NCBI GenBank assembly: GCA_030917225.1
Contig: JAUPVD010000078.1
Coordinates: forward strand, 1 to 5,473
Length of the DNA: 5,473 nucleotides
Direction: 5' to 3'
Origin: Pseudomonadota bacterium
GTDB taxonomy: Bacteria; Pseudomonadota; Gammaproteobacteria; Burkholderiales; Rhodocyclaceae
Both the position numbers and the translations under genes were made by a program. A model generated the notes under the pieces. The model searched no databases. It had not been told where the DNA came from and saw nothing but the letters and a program-made list of their open reading frames with translations. Positions 1 to 4,586 of this stretch are shown here, piece after piece (position 1 is the first letter of the stretch; the number at the start of each line of letters is the position of its first letter).

Positions 1-350
1 ATTTGCAGCAAGTGGGTCGATTCCGTCGATGACGGGTTGAACTCGCTGTGGCGCACACCGGTACCGGCACTCATGCGTTGCACCTCGCCCGGGCGGATGA
101 CGGCGCCGTTGCCGAGGCTGTCGCGATGCTCAAGCGCACCGGCGAGAACGACCGTGATGATCTCCATATCGCGGTGGCCATGCATGGGAAATCCCTGCCC
201 CGGCGCCACGATGTCTTCGTTGATGACGCGTAGCGCCCCCCAGCCCATCTCGGCCGGGTCGTAGTAGTCGGCAAACGAAAAACTGTGCCAGGATTTGAGC
301 CAGCCATGGTCGGCGTGGCCACGGGTGCTTGCAGTGCGTATGCTAATCAT
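1..350 (-). CDS. Pirin family protein, YhhW-like (3' end beyond window)
   Basis: This is the N-terminal 116 residues of a pirin-type bicupin; the family is usually about 230 residues, so the second cupin lies off the left edge. Reading from the ATG at 350, the protein opens [18 protein letters not shown] and continues with [12 protein letters not shown], closely resembling E. coli YhhW from memory. The four pirin iron ligands are visible at their expected places: His57 and His59 in [10 protein letters not shown], and His101 and Glu103 in [11 protein letters not shown]. Members with this ligand set can show quercetin 2,3-dioxygenase activity in vitro; the physiological substrate is generally unknown, and roles in redox sensing are proposed. 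GGAA about 7 bases upstream serves as a modest ribosome binding site. The upstream in-sequence ATGs at 363 and 367 are out of frame, which supports the start at 350. It is divergent from the LysR gene, its likely regulator. Confidence 0.93.
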   Translation of the reverse strand, partial: MISIRTASTRGHADHGWLKSWHSFSFADYYDPAEMGWGALRVINEDIVAPGQGFPMHGHRDMEIITVVLAGALEHRDSLGNGAVIRPGEVQRMSAGTGVRHSEFNPSSTESTHLLQ

Positions 351-377
351 GATTCAATTCCATTCATGTTTTTGTGA

Positions 378-383
378 ATCATA
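378..383 (-). promoter_or_regulatory. Candidate -10 element of the pirin gene
   Basis: Read on the minus strand this is TATGAT, matching the sigma-70 -10 consensus at five of six positions. Transcription would begin near 371 and leave a leader of about 20 bases. No recognisable -35 hexamer lies 15-18 bases upstream, as is common for activator-dependent promoters. The element overlaps the central TGAATCAT half-site. Confidence 0.4.
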
Positions 384-388
384 AACAG

Positions 389-402
389 ATGGATTGCTTG
401 AA
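389..402 (+). repeat. Copy 1 of shared intergenic motif ATGGATTGCTYGAA
   Basis: ATGGATTGCTTGAA here differs at one base from ATGGATTGCTCGAA at 4479-4492. Both copies are in the same orientation and both lie in a gap between divergent genes. This copy includes a GATT-N5-AATC dyad (392-404) and overlaps the third TGAATC half-site. It may be a regulator site or coincidence. Confidence 0.35.
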
Positions 403-438
403 TCTAGCGATTAAATTTAACACTATTGTGGAAATAAA

Positions 439-1362
439 TTGAACATTTCCCTTGAACTGCTGCAGCTGCTCGACGCGATCGACCGTCGCGGCAGCTTTGC
501 CGCCGCCGCACAGGCCTTGCACCGGGTGCCGTCAGCCGTTACCCACGCCATCAGCAAGGCGGAAAGCCAGTTCGGCTTCCCGTTTTTCGAACGCCAGGGT
601 CGCCGCGCCGTGCTGACCGAAGCCGGGCGCAGCCTGCTTGATGGCGGCCGCCCACTGCTCGAAGCGGCCGGACACCTTGAACGCCGCGCGCGGCAGGTGG
701 CCAGCGGCTGGGAAGCTGAACTGCGCATCGCGGTGGATGCACTGATCCCCGCCGAGCGACTGTTTCCGCTGATCGAAACTTTCTACGCCGAAGGGCATGG
801 CACCGAAATCCGCCTCTCCTGCGAAGTGCTCGCCGGCTGCTGGGATGCGCTGCTCAGCGGTCGCGCCGAGCTTTGTGTCGGCGCCCCCGGCGACCTTCCT
901 GGCGGTGGCGGATTGACGGCAACACCGATGGGCAGCGTCAGCTTTGTCTTCGCTATAGCGCCGACGCATCCGCTGGCACAGGAGCCCGAGCCGATCGCGC
1001 CCGACCGCATCCGGCAATACCGGGCGATCGTCCTCGCCGACACCACGCGCGGGCTCGAAGCGCGCAGCAGCGGACTGCTCTCCGGACAACCAACCCTGCG
1101 CGTTCCGGACATCAAGGCCAAGCTCGCCGCCCACGTGGCCGGCCTCGGCGTCGGCTACCTGCCGCTCGCACTGGCCGAGGCAGAAGCCGCGCAAGGGCGG
1201 CTGGTCATTCGTCGCACCGCCGAAACACGCCCGCCGGTAACGCTGCACCTCGCCTGGTGCAGCAGCCATCGCGGCAAGGCGCTGCAATGGTTTCGGGAGC
1301 GCCTGGCGACGCCCGGAACCATTGCCTCAATCAAGCTCGAAGCGTTTGCCCTGCCGGCGTGA
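439..1362 (+). CDS. LysR-family transcriptional regulator, YhaJ-like
   Basis: A 307-residue LysR-type regulator of normal family length. Residues 1-62 form the winged helix-turn-helix (AIDRRGSFAAAAQAL, then RVPSAVTHAISKAE, then the wing region RRAVLTEAG). Residues about 93-300 form the periplasmic-binding-protein-like effector domain. Several stretches match E. coli YhaJ as I recall it: AIDRRGSFAAAA, RVPSA, LLEAA, GWE, FPLI and EVLAG.W. YhaJ adjoins the pirin-like gene yhaK and is linked to responses to dinitrotoluene and derived quinol-type compounds; whether this protein shares effectors is inferred. The start is TTG at 439: GGAAA at 430-434 sits at proper spacing, a TAA at 418-420 blocks upstream extension, and no ATG or GTG lies in frame between. 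It is divergent from the pirin gene and convergent with the ParA-like gene. Confidence 0.93.
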   Translation: MNISLELLQLLDAIDRRGSFAAAAQALHRVPSAVTHAISKAESQFGFPFFERQGRRAVLTEAGRSLLDGGRPLLEAAGHLERRARQVASGWEAELRIAVDALIPAERLFPLIETFYAEGHGTEIRLSCEVLAGCWDALLSGRAELCVGAPGDLPGGGGLTATPMGSVSFVFAIAPTHPLAQEPEPIAPDRIRQYRAIVLADTTRGLEARSSGLLSGQPTLRVPDIKAKLAAHVAGLGVGYLPLALAEAEAAQGRLVIRRTAETRPPVTLHLAWCSSHRGKALQWFRERLATPGTIASIKLEAFALPA

Positions 1363-1384
1363 AAAGCGAACAGGCCGGGCTCGC
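1362..1384 (-). terminator. Weak candidate intrinsic terminator of the qorA-TAXI-parA operon
   Basis: On the minus strand, GCGAGC (1384-1379) can pair with GTTCGC (1371-1366) around a 7-base loop, with one G-U pair, and is followed by TTTT at 1365-1362. On the plus strand the same position gives an A-C mismatch and no T-run, so it is oriented for the minus-strand genes. The T-tract abuts the LysR stop codon. The stem is short, so this is tentative. Confidence 0.35.
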
Positions 1385-1409
1385 GAAAATCCACCTGCTT
1401 CGCCCAGCT

Positions 1410-2036
1410 TCAATCCGCATCGGCCCAGTCGATGATCGGTTGCCATTGCTCGATGTCCTGCGCCACGCGAGAGGGTGTCAGGTCGAACAGCGTCATGCCG
1501 TGCGCGGCGGCCTGCACATAGCGCTGCGTATCGCGCAGATAGGCCAGCACCGGCAGGTCGTAATTGGCCAGAAACCGCTCCAGCTCCGCCGCTGCGCGCG
1601 TGCGCGCATCGACCCGCATGCCGACGACGGCAACGAAGGTCTGCTGCTTTCTGATCGCCTTTTCTTCCAGCAGCATTTCAAGAAAACTCTTCGTCGCGAG
1701 GATGTCGAACAGCGACGGCTGCACCGGCACGATGACCCGGTGCACCACCTTGAGTACGCGCTCGAGGTTCTTGCCGTGCAGCCCGGCGGGAGTATCGAGA
1801 ACCGCGTGCGAGGTTCCCTGCGGCGGCTTGGCCGGTCGATCCTTGTCAATTTCCCAGGTGGCGATCGGCGGCAGCAGCCGCGAACGCAGGTTTAGCCAGT
1901 CGCGCGACGATTGCTGGCGATCGGTGTCGCCCAGCATGACGCGATGACCGCAGCGGGCAAAATAGCCGGCGAGGTTGGTGGCCAGCGTAGACTTGCCGGC
2001 CCCGCCCTTGGGGTTGGCGACGAGAATGCTTTTCAT
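1410..2036 (-). CDS. Orphan ParA/MinD-family ATPase
   Basis: A 208-residue P-loop ATPase of the ParA/MinD superfamily, at the short end for this family. The deviant Walker A motif KGGAGKST is at residues 10-17, with both the signature lysine (K10) and the phosphate-contacting lysine (K15). The switch region GDTDRQQSS follows at 36-44, and the Walker B-like LDTPAG at 80-85. VPVQPSLFDI (103-112) is also typical. There is no N-terminal helix-turn-helix as in large plasmid ParAs, and the acidic end (DWADAD) does not resemble the MinD amphipathic membrane helix. Family members form ATP-dependent dimers and position plasmids, chromosomes or protein cargo. No ParB is in the window. The ATG overlaps the TAXI stop in an ATGA, and AGGAG (2048-2052) lies 11 bases upstream inside that gene, so expression is probably coupled. 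Cargo is unknown; the upstream TAXI membrane protein is one candidate. Confidence 0.9.
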   Translation of the reverse strand: MKSILVANPKGGAGKSTLATNLAGYFARCGHRVMLGDTDRQQSSRDWLNLRSRLLPPIATWEIDKDRPAKPPQGTSHAVLDTPAGLHGKNLERVLKVVHRVIVPVQPSLFDILATKSFLEMLLEEKAIRKQQTFVAVVGMRVDARTRAAAELERFLANYDLPVLAYLRDTQRYVQAAAHGMTLFDLTPSRVAQDIEQWQPIIDWADAD

Positions 2037-3409
2037 GAGGCAGATTTCTCCTGAGCTTGCAGCGGTTGCTCTGCGGCCAACTGTTCCTGTTCCATACGCA
2101 GCAACTGCCTGCGTACCAGGTTGATGTGCTCGCGCAAGGTGTAAACAAGATCGGTGAAGGCCAGCGGCACATTGCGATTGTTCGCCGACTCCTCGATGTG
2201 ATCGAGACGCCCGAAAAACTCTGCATGACGCGCCGGCGCGTAGTCCTGACGCACTTCGTTTTCGAGGAATTTCAGTTCGCCGTAGAGACGGAAGATCTTC
2301 GAGCGGATGCGCCAGGTATAGACAGCCGGGGCGATGCGCATCAAGGGGACGAGCAGGGCAATCAGCGGCAGCAGCAGAACGAACATGCGGTCGACCAGCA
2401 CCGCCGCCCAGAAGGGCAGGTAGCGTTGCAGGAAGGGCGGGCCGGATTTGAGGTAGCGCCTGGCATCGTCATCCAGCTCGAAACTGGTGTCGAGATAAGC
2501 CGGGAAATCGCCGGTGCGCTGGAAAGCGCCGCTCTTGCCGTGCACTTCCGTGGCCGCCTGCAGCAGCAAGGAAACCAGCGCCGGATGAATGCGCTCGTTG
2601 ACCACCAGATTGGCGGTGGCGGCAAGAAGCTTGGTATCCCGTGGCGGAATGTCGCGCACCAGATCGACGACGCCGTGCGGCATGATGACTTTGGTCAGGA
2701 AGGGAAAGCGCCGCGTATAGGCGTCGGCCTGCGAAAAACTCATCACGCGCACGCCCGGCGAGCGCACCAGCACCTGCACCACCGGCGCCTCCGGCGCAGC
2801 GATGATGAAGGCTGCATCGACTCGCCCCTGTTGCAGCTCTTCGGCCGCATCCAGACCCGAGAGCGGCAGCAGGTGGCGCTTGTCCAGCGGCACGTCGTTG
2901 GCTTCAAGCAACTGCAACGCCAGGCCGCGCACACCGCTGCCCTCGGCGCCGACGGCGATACGCTTGCCGGCCAGTTCGCTCAGCCGCGAGTAGGTCCGCT
3001 CACCCTGATAAAAGACCCAGACCGGCTCGTAATACATGCTGCCCAGCGACTTCAACTCCGGATCGTCCTCGTTCGGCTCGGCAGGTTTTACCCCGCCCTG
3101 AACGAAGGCTACCTCGACCTCGCCCTTTTTCAGCCGTTCGAGGTTTTCGAGCGAACCGGCCGAGGTTTTGACTTCCAGCGTGACGCCGCTCTTCTGCAGG
3201 ATCGCCGCATAACGCTTGGCGAATGCGTAGTAGGCCCCGCTTTCACCGCCGGTGCTGATGCGCAGTGTGCGCGGCGGCGCCGGTTCGACGAACTGGTAGG
3301 CCACGACGAAGCCGATGCAGACGATGAGGACGATCGGCCAGGCCGTCGCCAGCAGATCACGCGCGGACAACAGACTGCTGCGAAATTTGGCGCCCACGAT
3401 CTGGCTCAC
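2033..3409 (-). CDS. TAXI-family TRAP transporter solute-binding protein, membrane-tethered at both ends
   Basis: A 458-residue protein. TAXI solute-binding proteins are normally around 320 residues, secreted, and feed TRAP transporters. Here residues about 23-41 form an uncleaved-looking membrane segment (WPIVLIVCIGFVVAY). The binding domain spans about 48-320 and opens with the TAXI signature STGGESGAYYAFA (52-64), followed by AFVQGG and AVGAEGSG. A second membrane segment (about 332-357) leads to a roughly 100-residue charged tail, with likely coiled coil near 424-450. Predicted topology places the binding domain in the periplasm and both ends in the cytoplasm. The start is GTG at 3409, overlapping the qorA stop as GTGA; no clear Shine-Dalgarno precedes it, only a hairpin, suggesting coupling to qorA translation. 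No TRAP permease genes accompany it, so a sensing or scaffold role is possible. Function beyond ligand binding is inferred. Confidence 0.88.
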   Translation of the reverse strand: MSQIVGAKFRSSLLSARDLLATAWPIVLIVCIGFVVAYQFVEPAPPRTLRISTGGESGAYYAFAKRYAAILQKSGVTLEVKTSAGSLENLERLKKGEVEVAFVQGGVKPAEPNEDDPELKSLGSMYYEPVWVFYQGERTYSRLSELAGKRIAVGAEGSGVRGLALQLLEANDVPLDKRHLLPLSGLDAAEELQQGRVDAAFIIAAPEAPVVQVLVRSPGVRVMSFSQADAYTRRFPFLTKVIMPHGVVDLVRDIPPRDTKLLAATANLVVNERIHPALVSLLLQAATEVHGKSGAFQRTGDFPAYLDTSFELDDDARRYLKSGPPFLQRYLPFWAAVLVDRMFVLLLPLIALLVPLMRIAPAVYTWRIRSKIFRLYGELKFLENEVRQDYAPARHAEFFGRLDHIEESANNRNVPLAFTDLVYTLREHINLVRRQLLRMEQEQLAAEQPLQAQEKSAS

Positions 3410-4380
3410 GGCAGCAGGATGGTGCTGCCGGTGGTCTTGCGCGCTTCCAGGTCGCGGTGGGCCTGCGCCGCATCCTTAAGCGCGTAGGTCTGGTTGACCT
3501 CGATCTTCACCTTTCCGGCGGTGACGACATCGAACAACTCGGCACCGAGCGATTCGAGTTCGGTACGCTTGGCGGTGTAATGCATCAGTGTCGGCCGGGT
3601 GATGAAGATCGAGCCCTTCTGCGACAGCAGCAGCGGGTCGAAGGGCGCTACCGGCCCGGAGGCATTGCCGAAGCTGACCATCATGCCGCAGGTGCGCAGG
3701 CTGTCGAGCGAGCCCATGAAAGTATCCTTGCCGACGCCGTCGTAGACCACCGCCACGCCTTCGCCACCGGTAATCTCGCGCACGCGCTTCGCCACGTCCT
3801 CGCGGTTGTAGAAGATGATGTGGTCGGCACCATGGGCACGCGCCAGTTCAGCCTTGGCCTCGCTGGAGGTGGTGCCGATCACCGTGGCGCCGATGGCCTT
3901 GGCCCATTGGCAGGCAATCAGGCCGACACCGCCGGCCGCCGCGTGGATCAGCACGGTATCGCCGGGCTGCACGCGATAGGTCCGGCGCAGCAGGTAGGCG
4001 GAAGTCAGCCCTTGCAGCATCATTGCGGCACCGGTTCTGAAATCGAGGCTGTCGGGGAGCTTGAGCAGCCGGTCGGCCGGCATGCAGCGGGCCTCGCTGT
4101 AGGCGCCCGGCGGGCCGCCGGCATAGGCCACGCGATCCCCCGGCACGACGTTGGCAACGCCCTCGCCCACCGCCTCGACAACACCTGCACCTTCCAGACC
4201 CAGCCCCGAGGGCAGTGGCAAAGGATAGAGCCCCGTACGGTGATAGGTGTCGATGAAATTCAGCCCCACCGCTTCGTGGCGAACGCGCGCCTGACCGGCG
4301 CCCGGCGCCCCGACATCAACGCTTTCCCAACGCAGCACTTCCGGCCCGCCGGTCTCGTGGAATCTGATTGCCTGCACCAT
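3406..4380 (-). CDS. qorA: NADPH:quinone oxidoreductase, QorA type (zinc-independent MDR family)
   Basis: A 324-residue medium-chain dehydrogenase/reductase, close to the length of E. coli QorA (327) and collinear with it from memory: GGPEVL (11-16), NFIDTYHRTGLYP (41-53), PSGLG.E..G, the NADPH-binding AAAGGVGLIACQWAKA (147-162), REITGG (201-206), VSFGN.SG and the C-terminal LKDA..AH.. LE pattern. Zinc ligands are absent: the usual GHE motif reads GLE (61-63). Such enzymes reduce quinones with NADPH, in the cytoplasm, in one-electron or two-electron fashion depending on the member. The ATG at 4380 is supported by GGAG at 4388-4391, 7 bases upstream. It is the first gene of an apparent three-gene operon, and its TGA overlaps the GTG start of the TAXI gene. 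A related crotonyl-CoA reductase-like or other quinone reductase role cannot be excluded, but the QorA resemblance is strong. Confidence 0.95.
   Translation of the reverse strand: MVQAIRFHETGGPEVLRWESVDVGAPGAGQARVRHEAVGLNFIDTYHRTGLYPLPLPSGLGLEGAGVVEAVGEGVANVVPGDRVAYAGGPPGAYSEARCMPADRLLKLPDSLDFRTGAAMMLQGLTSAYLLRRTYRVQPGDTVLIHAAAGGVGLIACQWAKAIGATVIGTTSSEAKAELARAHGADHIIFYNREDVAKRVREITGGEGVAVVYDGVGKDTFMGSLDSLRTCGMMVSFGNASGPVAPFDPLLLSQKGSIFITRPTLMHYTAKRTELESLGAELFDVVTAGKVKIEVNQTYALKDAAQAHRDLEARKTTGSTILLP
3410..3429. promoter_or_regulatory. Hairpin abutting the GTG start of the TAXI gene
   Basis: GGCAGCA (3410-3416) and TGCTGCC (3423-3429) form a perfect 7-bp inverted repeat with a 6-base loop. 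It encodes the last residues of QorA and ends directly before the GTG at 3409 in the minus-strand transcript, where a ribosome binding site would normally sit. Ribosomes finishing qorA would melt it, which fits translational coupling. It could also be a chance product of GC-rich codons. Confidence 0.4.
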
Positions 4381-4433
4381 GGTTCATCTCCGCAGTTGCG
4401 CCCGCCCGGCAAAACATGGCGAACAAGAGGGAA

Positions 4434-4462
4434 AGCCTAGCGGCTGTGTGTCCTTTGGGCAA
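4434..4462 (-). promoter_or_regulatory. Candidate sigma-70 promoter of the qorA operon
   Basis: On the minus strand, TTGCCC (4462-4457) as -35 and TAGGCT (4439-4434) as -10 are separated by exactly 17 bases. The -35 matches consensus at four of six positions, the -10 at only three of six, so it would be a weak promoter. The leader would be about 45-50 bases. Confidence 0.35.
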
Positions 4463-4478
4463 GGGCGATCGCTGCGGC

Positions 4479-4492
4479 ATGGATTGCTCGAA
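4479..4492 (+). repeat. Copy 2 of shared intergenic motif ATGGATTGCTYGAA
   Basis: ATGGATTGCTCGAA matches the copy at 389-402 in 13 of 14 bases and in the same orientation. It lies just upstream of the candidate qorA promoter, a plausible position for an activator site. No TGAATC half-site accompanies it, so a shared regulator is only a possibility. Confidence 0.3.
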
Positions 4493-4556
4493 CGTTGCCC
4501 CGGGGCTGCACACGCAGGATGCCAAATTCGTCACAACGGGAAAGCGGCCGACGCGG

Positions 4557-4562
4557 TATCAT
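4557..4562 (+). promoter_or_regulatory. Candidate -10 element of the HD-GYP gene
   Basis: TATCAT matches the -10 consensus at five of six positions and would start transcription near 4569, giving a leader of about 18 bases. No good -35 is seen at 16-18 bases upstream, so support is weak. Confidence 0.25.
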
Positions 4563-4586
4563 CCGCTCATCCGTATAGCCAATGTC

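Larger units (their letters stand above)
349..404. promoter_or_regulatory. Candidate LysR operator: three TGAATC half-sites at 24-bp period
   Basis: GATTCA (351-356), TGAATC (375-380) and TGAATC (399-404) start exactly 24 bases apart, each separated by 18 bases. The first two extend to a perfect 8-bp inverted repeat, ATGATTCA at 349-356 and TGAATCAT at 375-382. A nested ATTCA (362-366) makes a second, tighter dyad ATTCA-N8-TGAAT with the middle site and lies 10 bases, one helical turn, from the ATTCA at 352. LysR-type regulators bind as tetramers to two or more interrupted dyads on one DNA face, which fits. The left arm overlaps the pirin start codon. Binding by the adjacent regulator is inferred. 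Confidence 0.5.
351..438. promoter_or_regulatory. Divergent AT-rich promoter region between pirin and lysR-type genes
   Basis: These 88 bases separate the two divergent start codons. They are far more AT-rich than the flanking genes, as expected for a promoter and regulator-binding region. They contain the half-site array at 351-404 and a good -10 hexamer for the pirin gene. For the LysR gene, TTGCTT at 394-399 could be a -35, but no convincing -10 follows at normal spacing, so its promoter is not resolved. LysR-type regulators commonly repress their own gene and activate the divergent neighbour from such a gap; that this happens here is inferred from layout. Confidence 0.8.
4381..4586. promoter_or_regulatory. 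Divergent intergenic region between qorA and HD-GYP genes
   Basis: These 206 bases separate two divergent starts and hold no convincing gene. Visible elements are a candidate qorA promoter (4434-4462), the palindrome GCGATCGC (4465-4472), the shared motif copy (4479-4492), a 10-bp palindrome GCCCCGGGGC (4497-4506) and a candidate -10 for the HD-GYP gene (4557-4562). Unlike the pirin/LysR gap it is not strongly AT-rich. Confidence 0.7.

Noticed and set aside
532..1287. 251-codon open frame on the minus strand opposite the LysR gene
   Set aside because: Antisense of a recognised LysR regulator, with no recognisable domain.
873..1895. 340-codon open frame on the plus strand across the LysR and ParA-like genes
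   Set aside because: It runs through the LysR gene in another frame and then antisense to the ATPase gene, and has an Arg-rich composition typical of a shadow frame.
2033..2036. Overlapping stop/start codons as possible sequencing errors or a fusion of TAXI and ATPase
   Set aside because: Both reading frames are intact with proper termini, and ATGA overlaps are a normal operon feature. A strong AGGAG lies upstream of the ATPase start.
2057..3487. 476-codon open frame on the plus strand opposite the TAXI gene
   Set aside because: Composition is rich in Gln, His, Arg and Gly with no domain pattern, as expected for the antisense of a GC-rich gene. The minus-strand frame has clear TAXI motifs and membrane segments.
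3457..4440. 327-codon open frame on the plus strand opposite qorA
   Set aside because: Low-complexity antisense reading of a clearly recognised QorA gene; no motif and no sensible start context.
4497..4506. 10-bp palindrome GCCCCGGGGC as a regulator site or terminator
   Set aside because: It has no loop and no T-tract, and short GC palindromes are common in DNA of this composition; noted only as part of the intergenic region.
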